The translations under genes and the position numbers were made by a program. Shown here in pieces: positions 13,651 to 28,370 of a stretch of 64,000 nucleotides of DNA. Position 1 is the stretch's first letter; each line of letters opens with the position of its first letter. The DNA is from Prosapia bicincta. Taxonomy: Eukaryota; Arthropoda; Insecta; Hemiptera; Cercopidae. The notes under the pieces were generated by a model, which saw only the letters and a list, made by a program, of their open reading frames with translations, did no database searches and was not told where the DNA came from. The DNA is taken from the NCBI GenBank assembly GCA_036971475.1, contig JBAIZL010000008.1:31120219-31184218 (forward strand). Direction: 5' to 3'.

Positions 13651-16600
13651 AAATCCATTTTTTGTAGAAATCACAAAATCCATTAACTATAATTCATGCA
13701 TTTTTCTTAGAGCAAATATATGACAATTGCCATAGCTCCTATAATACTTATTATAGATCAATTCTAAGTGCACAATGCGAATCTATGGTCGATTCTGCGT
13801 TTATTATGCCTTTTAAATGAGAAATCCATTTTTTGTAGAAATCGCAAAATCCATGAACTATAATTCATGCATTTTTTTTAGAGCAAATATATGACGATTG
13901 CGATAGCTCCTATAATACTTATTATAGATCACTTCTAAGTGCACAATGCGAATCTATGGTCGATTCTGCGTTTATTATCCCTTTTAAATGAGAAATCCAT
14001 TTTTTGTAGAAATCGCAAAATCCATGAACTATAATTCATGCATTTTTTTAGAGCAAATATATGACAATTGCGATAGCTCCAATAATACTTATTATAGATC
14101 AATTCTAAGTGCACAATGCGAATCTATGGTCGATTCTGCGTTTATTATGCCTTTTAAATGAGAACTCCATTTTTTGTAGAAATCGCAAAATCCATGATCT
14201 ATAATTCATGCCTTTTTTTTTAGAGCAAATATATGACAATTGCGATAGCTGCTATAATACTTATTATAGATCAATTCTAAGTGCACAATGCGAATCTATG
14301 GTCGATTCTGCGTTTATTATGCCTTTTAAATGAGAAATCCATTTTTTGTAGAAATAGCAAAATCCATGAACTATAATTCATGCATTTTTTTAGAGCAAAT
14401 ATATGACAATTACGATAGCTCCTTTAATACTTATTATAGATCAATTCTAAGTGCACAATGCGAATCTATGGTCGATTCTGCGTTTATTATGCCTTTTAAA
14501 TGAGAAATCCATTTTTTGTAGAAATCGCAAAATCCATGAACTATAATTCATGAATTTTTTTAGAGCAAATATATGACAATTGCCATAGCTCCTATAATAC
14601 TTATTATAGATCAATTCTAAGTGCACAATGCGAATCTATGGTCGATTCTGCGTTTATTATGCTTTTTAAATGAGAAATCCATTTTTTTTTAGAATCGCAA
14701 AATCCATGAACTATAATTCATGCATTTTTTTTTAGAGCAAATATATGACAATTACGAAAGCTCCTATAATACTTATTATAGATCAATTCTAAGTGCACAA
14801 TGCGAATCTATGGTCGATTCTGCGTTTATTATGCCTTTTAAATGAGAAATCCATTTTTTGTAGAAATCGCAAAATCCATGAACTATAATTCATGCATTTT
14901 TTTTGGAGCAAATATATGACAATTGTGATGGTTCCTATAATACTTATTATAGATCACTTCTAAGTGCACAATGCGAATCTATGGTCGATTCTGCGTTTAT
15001 TATCCCTTTTAAATGAGAAATCCATTTTTTGTAGAAATCGCAAAATCCATGAACTATAATTCATGCATTTTTTTTAGAGCAAATATATGACAATTGCGAT
15101 AGCTCCTAAAATAATTATTATAGATCAATTCTAAGTGCACAATGCGAATCTATGGTCGATTCTGCGTTTATTATGCCTTTTAAATGAGAAATCCATTTTT
15201 TGTAGAAATCACAAAATTCATGAACTATAATTCATGCATTTTTCTTAGAGCAAATATATGACAATTGCCATAGCTCCTATAATACTTATTATAGATCAAT
15301 TCAAAGTGCACAATGCGAATCTATATTCGATTCTGCGTTTATTATGCCTTTTAAATGAGAACTCCATTTTTTGTAGAAATCGCAAAATCCATGATCTATA
15401 ATTCATGCCTTTTTTTTTAGAGCAAATATATGACAATTGCGATAGCTGCTATAATACTTATTATAGATCAATTCTAAGTGCACAATGCGAATCTATGGTC
15501 GATTCTGCGTTTATTATGCCTTTTAAATGAGAAATCCATTTTTTGTAGAAATAGCAAAATCCATGAACTATAATTCATGCATTTTTTTAGAGCAAATATA
15601 TGACAATTACGATAGCTCCTTTAATACTTATTATAGATCAATTCTAAGTGCACAATGCGAATCTATGGTCGATTCTGCGTTTATTATGCCTTTTAAATGA
15701 GAAATCCATTTTTTGTAGAAATCGCAAAATCCATGAACTATAATTCATGCATTTTTTTTAGAGCAAATATATGACAATTGCGATAGCTCCTATAATATTT
15801 ATTATAGATCAATTCTAAGTGCACATTGCGAATCAATGGTCGATTTTGCGTTTATTATGCCTTTTAAATGAGAAATGTATTTTTTGTAGAAATTGCAAAA
15901 TCCATGAACTGTAATTCATGCATTTTTTTTAGAGCAAATATATGACAATTGCGATAGCTCCAATAATACTTATTATAGATCAATTCTAAGTGCACAATGC
16001 GAATCTATAACCGATTCTGCGTTTATTATGCCTTTTAAATGAGAAATCCATTTTTTGTAGAAATCGCAAAATCCATGAACTATAATTCATGCATTTTTTT
16101 TAGAGCAAATATATGACAATTGTGATAGTTCCTATAATACTTATTATAGATCACTTCTAAGTGCACAATGCGAATCTATGGTCGATTCTGCGTTTATTAT
16201 CCCTTTTAAATGAGAAATCCATTTTTTGTAGAAATCGCAAAATCCATGAACTATAATTCATGCATTTTTTTTAGAGCAAATATATGACAATTGCGATAGC
16301 TCCAATAATACTTATTATAGATCAATTCTAAGTGCACAATGCGAATCTATGGTCGATTCTGCGTTTATTATGCCTTTTAAATGAGAAATCCATTTTTTGT
16401 AGAAATCGCAAAATCCATGATCTATAATTCATGCCTTTTTTTTTAGAGCAAATATATGACAATTGCGATAGCTGCTATAAAACTTATTAGAGATCAATTC
16501 TAAGTGCACAATGCGAATCTATGGTCGATTCTGCGTTTATTATGCCTTTTAAATGAGAAATCCATTTTTTGTAGAAATAGCAAAATCCATGAACTATAAT

Positions 16601-18109
16601 TCATGCATTTTTTTAGAGCAAATATATGACAATTACCATAGCTCCTATAATACTTATTATAGATCAATTCTAAGTGCACAATGCGAATCTATTGTCGATT
16701 CTGCGTTTATTATGCCTTTTAAATGAGAAATCCATTTTTTGTAGAAATCGCAAACTCCATGAACTATAATTCATGCATTTTTTTTAGAGCAAATATATGA
16801 CAATTGCGATAGCTCCTATAATACTTATTATAGATCAATTCTAAGTGCACAATGCGAATCTATGGTCGATTCGGCGTTTATTATGCCTTTTAAATGAGAA
16901 ATCCATTTTTTGTAGAAATCGCAAAATCCATGAACTATAATTCATGCATTTTTTTAGAGCAAATATATGACAATTGCGATAGCTCCTATAATACTTATTA
17001 TAGATCAATTCTAAGTGCACAATGCGAATCTATTGTCGATTCTGCTTTTAATATGCCTTTTAAATGAGAAATCCATTTTTTGTAGAAATCGCAAAATCCA
17101 TGAACTATAATTCATGCACTTTTTTTAGAGCAAATATATGACAATTGCCATAGCTCCTATAATACTTATTATAGATCAATTCTATGTGCACAATGCGAAT
17201 CTATGGTCGATTCTGCGTTTATTATGCTTTTTAAATGAGAAATCCATTTTTTGTAGAAATCGCAAAATCCATGAACTATAATTCATGCATTTTTTTTAGA
17301 GCAAATATATGACAATTGCCATAGCTCCTATAATACTTATTATAGATCAATTCTAAGTGCACAATGCGAATCTATATTCGATTCTGCGTTTATTATGCCT
17401 TTTAAATGAGAAATCCATTTTTTGTAGAAATCGTAAAATCCATGAACTATAATTCATGCACTTTTTTAGAGCAAATATATGACAATTGCGATAGCCCCTA
17501 TAATAGTTATTATAGATCAATTCTAAGTGCACAATGCGAATCTATGGTCGATTCTGCGTTTATTATGCTTTTTAAATGAGAAATCCATTTTTGTAGAAAT
17601 CGCAAAATCCATGAACTATAACTCATGCATTTTTTTTAGAGCAAATATATGACAATTGCGATAGCTCCTATAATAATTATTATAGATCAATTCTAAGTGC
17701 ACAATGCGAATCTATGGTCGATTCTGCGTTTATTATGCCTTTTAAATGAGAAATCCATTTTTTGTAGAAATCACAAAATTCATGAACTATAATTCATGCA
17801 TTTTTCTTAGAGCAAATATATGACAATTGCCATAGCTCCTATAATACTTATTATAGATCAATTCTAAGTGCACAATGCGAATCTATATTCGATTCTGCGT
17901 TTATTATGCCTTTTAAATGAGAAATCCTTTTTTTGTAGAAATCGCAAAATCCATGAACTATAATTCATGCATTTTTTTAGAGCAAATATATGACAATTGC
18001 GATAGCTCCTATAATAGTTATTATAGATCAATTCTAAGTGCACAATGCGAATCTATGGTCGATTCTGCGTTTATTATGCCTTTTAAATGAGAAATCCATT
18101 TTTTGTAGA

Positions 18110-18793
18110 AATCGCAAAATCCATGAACTATAATTCATGCATTTTTTTTAGAGCAAATATATGACGATTGCGATAGCTCCTATAATACTTATTATAGATC
18201 AATTCTAAGTGCACAATGCGAATCTATGGTCGATTCTGAGTTTATTATGCATTTTAAATGAGAAATCCATTTTTTGTAGAAATCGCAAAATCCATGAACT
18301 ATAATTCATGCATTTTTTTTAGAGCAAATATATGACAATTGCCATAGCTCCTATAATACTTATTATAGATCAATTCTAAGTGCACAATGCGAATCTATGG
18401 TCGATTCTGCGTTTATAATGCCTTTTAAATGAGAAATCCATTTTTTTTTAGAATCGCAAAATCCATAACTATAATTCATGCATTTTTTTTTAGAGCAAAT
18501 ATATGACAATTACGATAGCTCCTATAATACTTATTATAGATCAATTCTAAGTGCACAATGCGAATCTATGGTCGATTCTGCGTTTATTATGCCTTTTAAA
18601 TGAGAAATCCATTTTTTGTAGAAATCTAAAAATCCATGAACTATAATTCATGCATTTTTTTTAGAGCAAATATATGACAATTGTGATAGTTCCTATAATA
18701 CTTATTATAGATCACTTCTAAGTGCACAATGCGAATCTATGGTCGATTCTGCGTTTATTATCCCTTTTAAATGAGAAATCCATTTTTTGTAGA
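18110..18793 (+). repeat. Four-monomer block, copy 1 (paired with 19,305-19,989)
   Basis: Shared series at offset 1,195-1,196: gacgattgcg with ctgag and tatgcatttt, then gccatag, then the ttttttttagaatcgc junction (agaatcgc at 18,450 and 19,645) with T9 and tacgatag, then tgtgatagttcc with cactt and tatccc. One base of catgaac is missing at about 18,465 in this copy. Confidence 0.75.
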
Positions 18794-19304
18794 AATCGCA
18801 AAATCCATGAACTATAATTCATGCATTTTTTTAGAGCAAATATATGACAATTGCGATAGCTCCTATAATAATTATTATAGATCAATTCTAAGTGCACAAT
18901 GCGAATCTATGGTCGATTCTGCGTTTATTATGCCTTTTAAATGAGAAATCCATTTTTTGTAGAAATCACAAAATTCGTGAACTATAATTCATGCATTTTT
19001 CTTAGAGCAAATATATGACAATTGCCATAGCTCCTATAATACTTATTATAGATCAATTCTAAGTGCACAATGCGAATCTATATTCGATTCTGCGTTTATT
19101 ATGCCTTTTAAATGAGAAATCCTTTTTTTGTAGAAATCGCAAAATCCATGAACTATAATTCATGCATTTATTTAGAGCCAATATATGACAATTGCGATAG
19201 CTCCTATAATATTTATTATAGATCAATTCTAAGTGCACATTGCGAATCAATGGTCGATTTTGCGTTTATTATGCCTTTTAAATGAGAAATGTATTTTTTG
19301 TAGA

Positions 19305-19989
19305 AATTGCAAAATCCATGAACTGTAATTCATGCATTTTTTTTAGAGCAAATATATGACGATTGCGATAGCTCCTATAATACTTATTATAGATCAATTC
19401 TAAGTGCACAATGCGAATCTATGGTCGATTCTGAGTTTATTATGCATTTTAAATGAGAAATCCATTTTTTGTAGAAATCGCAAAATCCATGAACTATAAT
19501 TCATGCATTTTTTTTAGAGCAAATATATGACAATTGCCATAGCTCCTATAATACTTATTATAGATCAATTCTAAGTGCACAATGCGAATCTATGGTCGAT
19601 TCTGCGTTTATTATGCCTTTTAAATGAGAAATCCATTTTTTTTTAGAATCGCAAAATCCATGAACTATAATTCATGCATTTTTTTTTAGAGCAAATATAT
19701 GACAATTACGATAGCTCCTATAATACTTATTATAGATCAATTCTAAGTGCACAATGCGAATCTATGGTCGATTCTGCGTTTATTATGCCTTTTAAATGAG
19801 AAATCCATTTTTTGTAGAAATCGCAAAATCCATGAACTATAATTCATGCATTTTTTTTAGAGCAAATATATGACAATTGTGATAGTTCCTATAATACTTA
19901 TTATAGATCACTTCTAAGTGCACAATGCGAATCTATGGTCGATTCTGCGTTTATTATCCCTTTTAAATGAGAAATCCATTTTTTGTAGA
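19305..19989 (+). repeat. Four-monomer block, copy 2 (paired with 18,110-18,793)
   Basis: Second copy, seven monomers downstream. It begins with the unusual aattgc/actgtaattc monomer where copy 1 begins with a normal aatcgc/actataattc start. Upstream and downstream monomers differ between copies. Confidence 0.75.
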
Positions 19990-22900
19990 AATCGCAAAAT
20001 CCATGAACTATAATTCATGCATTTTTTTTAGAGCAAATATATGACAATTGCGATAGCTCCAATAATACTTATTATAGATCAATTCTAAGTGCACAATGCG
20101 AATCTATGGTCGATTCTGCGTTTATTATGCCTTTTAAATGAGAAATCCATTTTTTGTAGAAATCGCAAAATCCATGATCTATAATTCATGCCTTTTTTTT
20201 TACAGCAAATATATGACAATTGCGATAGCTGCTATAATACTTATTAGAGATCAATTCTAAGTGCACAATGCGAATCTATGGTCGATTCTGCGTTTATTAT
20301 GCCTTTTAAATGAGAAATCCATTTTTTGTAGAAATCGCAAAATCCATGAATTATAATTCATGCATTTTTTTTAGAGCCAATATATGACAATTGCGATAGC
20401 TCCTATAATACTTATTATAGATCAATTCTAAGTGCACAATGCGAATCTATGGTCGATTCTGCGTTTATTATGCCTTTTAAATGAGAAATCCATTTTTTGT
20501 AGAAATAGCAAAATCCATGAACTATAATTCATGCATTTTTTTAGAGCAAATATATGACAATTACGATAGCTCCTATAATACTTATTATAGATCAATTCTA
20601 AGTGCACAATACGAATCTATTGTCGATTCTGCGTTTATTATGCCTTTTAAATGAGAAATCCATTTTTTGTAGAAATCGCAAACTCCATGAACTATAATTC
20701 ATGCATTTTTTTTAGAGCAAATATATGACAATTGCTATAGCTCCTATATTACTTATTATAGATCAATTCTAAGTGCACAATGCGAATCTATGGTCGATTC
20801 GGCGTTTATTATGCCTTTTAAATGAGAAATCCATTTTTTGTAGAAATCGCAAAATCCATGAACTATAATTCATGCATTTTTTTAGAGCAAATATATGACA
20901 ATTGCGATAGCTCCTATAATACTTATTATAGATCAATTCTAAGTGCACAATGCGAATCTATTGTCGATTCTGCGTTTAATATGCCTTTTAAATGAGAAAT
21001 CCATTTTTTGTAGAAAACGCAAAATCCATGAACTATAATTCATGCATTTTTTTTAGAGCAAATATATGACAATTGCCATAGCTCCTATAATACTTATTAT
21101 AGATCAATTCTAAGTGCACAATGCGAATCTATATTCGATTTTGCGTTTATTATGCCTTTTAAATGAGAAATCCATTTTTTGTAGAAATCGCAAAATCCAT
21201 GAACTATAATTCATGCATTTTTTTAGAGCAAATATATGACAATTGCGATAGCTCCTATAATACTTATTATAGATCAATTCTAAGTGCACAATGCGAATCT
21301 ATTGTCGATTCTGTGTTTAATATGCCTTTTAAATGAGAAATCCATTTTTTGTAGAAAACGCAAAATCCATGAACTATAATTCATGCATTTTTTTTAGAGC
21401 AAATATATGACAATTGCCATAGCTCCTATAATACTTATTATAGATCAATTCTAAGTGCACAATGCGAATCTATATTCGATTCTGCGTTTATTATGCCTTT
21501 TAAATGAGAAATCCATTTTTTGTAGAAATCGTAAAATCCATGAACTATAATTCATGCACTTTTTTAGAGCAAATATATGACAATTGCGATAGCTCCTATA
21601 ATACTTATTATAGATCAATTCTAAGTGCACAATGCGAATCTATGGTCGATTCTGCGTTTATTATGCCTTTTAAATGAGAAATCCATTTTTTGTAGAAATA
21701 GCAAAATCCATGAACTATAATTCATGCATTTTTTTAGAGCAAATATATGACAATTGCGATAGCTCCTATATTACTTATTATAGATCAATTCTAAGTGCAC
21801 AATGCGAATCTATTGTCGATTCTGCGTTTATTATGCCTTTTAAATGAGAAATCCATTTTTTGTAGAAATCGCAAAGTCCATGAACTATAATTCATGCATT
21901 TTTTTTAGAGCAAATATATGACAATTGCGATAGCTCCTATAATACTTATTATAGATCAATTCTAAGTGCACTATGCGAATCTATTGTCGATTCTGCGTTT
22001 AATATGCCTTTTAAAGACAAATCCATATTTTGCAGAAATCGCAAAATCCATGAACTATAATTCATGCATTTTTTTTAGAGCCAATATATGACAATTGCGA
22101 TAGCTCCTATAATACTTATTATAGATCAATTCTAAGTGCACAATGCGAATCTATGGTCGATTCTGAATTTATTATGCATTTTAAATGAGAAATCCATTTT
22201 TTGTAGAAATCGCAAAATCCATGAACTATAATTCATGCATTTTTTTTAGAGCAAATATATGACAATTGCCATAGCTCCTATAATACTTATTATAGATCAA
22301 TTCTAAGTGCACAATGCGAATCTATGGTCGATTCTGCGTTTATTATGCCTTTTAAATGAAAAATCCATTTTTTTTTAGAATCGCAAAATCCATGAACTAT
22401 AATTCATGCATTTTTTTTTAGAGCAAATATATGACAATTACGATAGCTCCTATAATACTTATTATAGATCAATTCTAAGTGCACAATGCGAATCTATGCT
22501 CGATTCTGCGTTTACTATCCCTTTTAAATGAGAAATCCATTTTTTGTAGAAATCGCAAAATCTATGAACTATAATTCATGCATTTTTTTTAGAGCAAATA
22601 TATGACAATTGCGATAGCTGCTATAATACTTATTATAGATCAATTCTAAGTGCACAATGCGAATCTATGGTCGATTCTGCGTTTATTATGCCTTTTAAAT
22701 GAGAAATCCATTTTTTGTAGAAATCGCAAAATCCATGAACTATAATTCAAGCATTTTTTTAGAGCAAATATATGACAATTGCGATAGCTAATATAATACT
22801 TATTATAGATCAATTCTAAGTGCACAATGCGAATCTATGGTCGATTCGGCGTTTATTATGCCTTTTAAATGAGAAATCCATTTTTTGTAGAAATCGCAAA

Positions 22901-24604
22901 ATCCATGAACTATAATTCATGCATTTTTTTTAGAGCAAATATATGACAATTGCGATAGCTCCTATAATAATTATTATAGATCAATTCTAAGTGCACAATG
23001 CGAATCTATGGTCGATTCTGCGTTTATTATGCCTTTTAAATGAGAAATCCATTTTTTGTAGAAATCACAAAATTCATGAACTATAATTCATGCATTTTTC
23101 TTAGAGCAAATATATGACAATTGCCATAGCTCCTATAATACTTATTATAGATCAATTCTAAGTGCACAATGCGAATCTATATTCGATTCTGCGTTTATTA
23201 TGCCTTTTAAATGAGAAATCCTTTTTTTTTAGAAATCGCAAAATCCATGAACTATAATTCATGCATTTTTTTAGAGCAAATATTTGACAATTGCGATAGC
23301 TCCTATAATAGTTATTATAGATCAATTCTAAGTGCACAATGCGAATCTATGGTCGATTCTGCGTTTATTATACCTTTTAAATGAGAAATCCATTTTTTGT
23401 AGAAATCGCAAAATCCATGAACTATAATTCATGCATTTTTTTTTAGAGCAAATATATGACGATTGCGATAGCTCCTATAATACTTATTATAGATCAATTC
23501 TAAGTGCACAATGCGAATCTATGGTCGATTCTGAGTTTATTATGCATTTTAAATGAGAAATCCATTTTTTGTAGAAATCGCAAAATCCATGAACTATAAT
23601 TCATGCATTTTTTTTAGAGCAAATATATGACAATTGCCATAGCTACTATAATACTTATTATAGATCAATTCTAAGTGTACAATGCGAATCTATGGTCGAT
23701 TCTGCGTTTATTATGCCTTTTAAATGAGAAATCCATTTTTTTTTAGAATCGCAAAATCCATGAACTATAATTCATGCATTTTTTTTTTAGAGCAAATATA
23801 TGACAATTACGATAGCTCCTATAATACTTGTTATAGATCAATTCTAAGTGCACAATGCGAATCTATGGTCGATTCTGCGTTTATTATCCCTTTTAAATGA
23901 GAAATCCATTTTTTGTAGAAATCGCAAAATCCATGAACTATAATTCATGCATTTTTTTTAGAGCAAATATATGACAATTGCGATAGCTCCAATAATACTT
24001 ATTATAGATCAATTCTAAGTACACAATGCGAATCTATGGTCGATTCTGCGTTTATTATGCCTTTTAAATGAGAAATCCATTTTTTGTAGAAATCGCAAAA
24101 TCCATGATCTATAATTCATGCCTTTTTTTTTAGAGCAAATATATGTCAATTGCGATAGCTGCTATAATACTTATTAGAGATCAATTCTAAGTGCACAATG
24201 CGAATCTATGGTCGATTCTGCGTTTATTATGCCTTTTAAATGAGAAATCCATTTTTTGTAGAAATCGCAAAATCCATGAATTATAATTCATGCATTTTTT
24301 TTAGAGCAAATATATGACAATTGCCATAGCTCCTATAATACGTATTATAGATCAATTCTAAGTGCATAATGCGAATCTATGGTCGATTCTGCGTTTATTA
24401 TGCCTTTTAAATGAGAAATCCATTTTTTGTAGAAATCGCAAAATCCATGAATTATAATTCATGCATTTTTTTTAGAGCAAATATATGACAATTGCGATAG
24501 CTCCTATAGTACTTATTATAGATCAATTCTAAGTGCACATTGCGAATCTATGGTCGATTCTGCGTTTATTATGCCTTTTAAATGAGAAATCCATTTTGTG
24601 TAGA

Positions 24605-26139
24605 AATAGCAAAATCCATGAACTATAATTCATGCATTTTTTTTAGAGCCAATATATGACAATTGCGATAGCTCCTATAATACCTATTATAGATCAATTC
24701 TAAGTGCACAATGCGAATCTATGGTCGATTCTGCGTTTATTATGCCTTTTAAATGAGAAATCCATTTTTTGTAGAAATCGCCAAATCCATGAAATATAAT
24801 TCATGCATTTTTTTAGAGCAAATATATGACAATTGCGATAGCTCCTATAATACTTATTATAGATCAATTCTAAGTGCACTATGCGAATCTATTGTCGATT
24901 CTGCGTTTAATATGCCTTTTAAAGACAAATCCATATTTTGCAGAAATCGCAAAATCCATGAACTATAATTCATGCATTTTTTTTAGAGCCAATATATGAC
25001 AATTGCGATAGCTCCTATAATACTTATTATAGATCAATTCTAAGTGCACAATGCGAATCTATGGTCGATTCTGAATTTATTATGCATTTTAAATGAGAAA
25101 TCCATTTTTTGTAGAAATCGCAAAATCCATGAACTATAATTCATGCATTTTTTTTAGAGCAAATATATGACAATTGCCATAGCTCCTATAATACTTATTA
25201 TAGATCAATTCTAAGTGCACAATGCGAATCTATGGTCGATTCTGCGTTTATTATGCCTTTTAAATGAAAAATCCATTTTTTTTTAGAATCGCAAAATCCA
25301 TGAACTATAATTCATGCATTTTTTTTTAGAGCAAATATATGACAATTACGATAGCTCCTATAATACTTATTATAGATCAATTCTAAGTGCACAATGCGAA
25401 TCTATGGTCGATTCTGCGTTTATTATCCCTTTTAAATGAGAAATCCATTTTTTGTAGAAATCGCAAAATCCATGAACTATAATTCATGCATTTTTTTTAG
25501 AGCAAATATATGACAATTGCGATAGCTGCTATAATACTTATTATAGATCAATTCTAAGTGCACAATGCGAATCTATAGTCGATTCTGCGTTTATTATGCC
25601 TTTTAAATGAGAAATCCATTTTTTGTAGAAATCGCAAAATCCATGAAATATAATTCAAGCATTTTTTTAGAGCAAATATATGACAATTGCGATAGCTAAT
25701 ATAATACTTATTATAGATCAATTCTAAGAGCACAATGCGAATCTATGGTCGATTCGGCGTTTATTATGCCTTTTAAATGAGAAATCCATTTTTTGTAGAA
25801 ATCGCAAAATCCATGAACTATAATTCATGCATTTTTTAGAGCAAATATATGACAATTGCGATAGCTCCTATAATACTTATTATAGATCAATTCTAAGTGC
25901 ACAATGCGAATCTATGGTCGATTCTGCGTTTATTATGCCTTTTAATTGAGAAATCCATTTTTTGTAGATATCGCAAAATCCATGAACTATAATTCATGCA
26001 TTTTTTTTAGAGCAAATATATGACAATTGCGATAGCTCCTATAATACTTATTATAGATCAATTCTAAGTGCACAATGCGAATCTATGGTCGATTCTGCGT
26101 TTATTATGCCTTTTAATTGAGAAATCCATTTTGTGTAGA
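24605..26139 (+). repeat. Nine-monomer unit (1,535 bp), followed by its 8-monomer relative
   Basis: Starts at the aatagc monomer after ttgtgtag. The first five or so monomers match the start of the next unit at 26,140 at a fixed offset of 1,535 bp. The rest instead matches 22,010-22,900 (T9 agaatcgc, tgctataat, gctaatataat), so this unit is a hybrid of two block types. Confidence 0.7.
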
Positions 26140-27503
26140 AATAGCAAAATCCATGAACTATAATTCATGCATTTTTTTTAGAGCCAATATATGACAATTG
26201 CGATAGCTCCTATAATACTTATTATAGATCAATTCTAAGTGCACAATGCGAATCTATGGTCGATTCTGCGTTTATTATGCCTTTTAAATGAGAAATCCAT
26301 TTTTTGTAGAAATCGCAAAATCCATGAAATATAATTCATGCATTTTTTTAGAGCAAATATATGACAATTGCGATAGCTCCTATAATACTTATTATAGATC
26401 AATTCTAAGTGCACTATGCGAATCTATTGTCGATTCTGCGTTTAATATGCCTTTTAAAGACAAATCCATATTTTGCAGAAATCGCAAAATCCATGAACTA
26501 TAATTCATGCATTTTTTTTAGAGCCAATATATGACAATTGCGATAGCTCCTATAATACTTATTATAGATCAATTCTAAGTGCACAATGCGAATCTATGGT
26601 CGATTCTGAATTTATTATGCATTTTAAATGAGAAATCCATTTTTTGTAGAAATCGCAAAATCCATGAACTATAATTCATGCATTTTTTTAGAGCAAATAT
26701 ATGACAATTGCCATAGCGCCTATAATACTTATTATAGATCAATTCTAAGTGCACAATGCGAATCTATGGTCGATTCTGCGTTTATTATGCCTTTTAAATG
26801 AGAAATCCATTTTTTGTAGAAATCGCAAAATCCATGAACTATAATTCATGCATTTATTTAGAGCAAATATATGACAATTGCGATAGCTCCTATAATACTT
26901 ATTATAGATCAATTCTAAGTGCACAATGCGAATCTATTGTCGATTCTGCGTTTAATATGCCTTTTAAATGACAAATCCATATTTTTCAGAAATCGCAAAA
27001 TCCATGAACTATAATTCATGCATTTTTTTTAGAGCCAATATATGACAATTGCGATAGCTCCTATAATACTTATTATAGATCAATTCTAAATGCACAATGC
27101 GAATCTATGGTCGATTCTGAGTTTATTATGCATTTTAAATGAGAAATCCATTTTTTGTAGAAATCGCGAAATCCATGAACTATAATTCATGCATTTTTTT
27201 TAGAGCAAATATATGACAATTGCCATAGCTCCTATAATACGTATTATAGATCAATTCTAAGTGCATAATGCGAATCTATGGTCGATTCTGCGTTTATTAT
27301 GCCTTTTAAATGAGAAATCCATTTTTTGTAGAAATCGCAAAATCCATGAATTATAATTCATGCATTTTTTTTAGAGCAAATATATGACAATTGCGATAGC
27401 TCCTATAGTACTTATTATAGATCAATTCTAAGTGCACATTGCGAATCTATGGTCGATTCTGCGTTTATTATGCCTTTTAAATGAGAAATCCATTTTGTGT
27501 AGA
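26140..27503 (+). repeat. Eight-monomer HOR unit (1,364 bp), copy 1
   Basis: Starts at the aatagc monomer and repeats at 27,504 with offset 1,364. Series: gagccaat, gaaatataatt, aaagacaaa, gagccaat with ctgaat, gccatagcgcc, a tattgtcg monomer, and gacaaatccatattttcag. The copy from 27,504 follows the same series to about 28,370 before it changes. Confidence 0.75.
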
Positions 27504-28370
27504 AATAGCAAAATCCATGAACTATAATTCATGGATTTTTTTTAGAGCCAATATATGACAATTGCGATAGCTCCTATAATACTTATTATAGATCAATTCT
27601 AAGTGCACAATGCGAATCTATGGTCGATTCTGCGTTTATTATGCCTTTTAAATGAGAAATCCATTTTTTGTAGAAATCGCAAAATCCATGAAATATAATT
27701 CATGCATTTTTTTAGAGCAAATATATGACAATTGCGATAGCTCCTATAATACTTATTATAGATCAATTCTAAGTGCACAATGCGAATCTATTGTCGATTC
27801 TGCGTTTAATATGCCTTTTAAAGACAAATCCATATTTTGCAGAAATCGCAAAATCCATGAACTATAATTCATGCATTTTTTTTAGAGCCAATATATGACA
27901 ATTACGATAGCTCCTATAATACTTATTATAGATCAATTCTAAATGCACAATGCGAATCTATGGTCGATTCTGAATTTATTATGCATTTTAAATGAGAAAT
28001 CCATTTTTTGTAGAAATCGCAAAATCCATGAACTATATTTCATGCATTTTTTTTAGAGCAAATATATGACAATTGCCATAGCGCCTATAATACTTATTAT
28101 AGATCAAATCTAAGTGCACAATGCGAATCTATGGTCGATTCTGCGTTTATTATGCCTTTTAAATGAGAAATCCATTTTTTGTAGAAATCGCAAAATCCAT
28201 GAACTATAATTCATGAATTTTTTTAGAGCAAATATATGACAATTGCGATAGCTCCTATAATACTTATTATAGATCAATTTTAAGTGCACAATGCGAATCT
28301 ATTGTCGATTCTGCGTTTAATATGCCTTTTAAATGACAAATCCATATTTTGCAGAAATCGCAAAATCCAT
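27504..28370 (+). repeat. Eight-monomer HOR unit, partial copy 2
   Basis: Matches 26,140 onward at offset 1,364 through the aaagacaaa (27,820), ctgaat, gccatagcgcc and gacaaatccatattttgcag monomers, then diverges. It carries private changes such as catggattt near 27,532 and tatatttcatg near 28,034. Confidence 0.75.

Larger units (their letters stand above)
13650..21930 (+). repeat. Domain D of the array (about 48 monomers)
   Basis: A mosaic of recurring cassettes: tgatctataattcatgcc with T9 and tgctataat, agcaaaatcc, tgtgatagttcc with cacttctaag and tatccc, cttagagc with gccatag and atattcg, and the T9 agaatcgc junction. Cassettes recur at multiples of about 1,195 bp (7 monomers). For example agaactcc is at 14,161 and 15,358 (offset 1,197). 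The gcacattgcgaatcaatgg monomer is at 15,821 and 19,235 (20 monomers apart). No gene seen. Confidence 0.75.

Noticed and set aside
23281..23310. Bacterial-type promoter (ttgaca ... tataat) in the monomer
   Set aside because: Spacing between the two elements is about 14 bp rather than near 17, most monomers read atgaca, and nothing downstream is transcribable as a gene. The array is eukaryotic in character.
24753..24968. Open frame of about 71 codons on the plus strand, recurring at 26,288, 27,652, 34,307, 61,728 and 63,603
   Set aside because: It reads straight through ordinary satellite, including the T tract and dyads, and exists only where indels join two frames. It copies with its HOR block, as any sequence there would.
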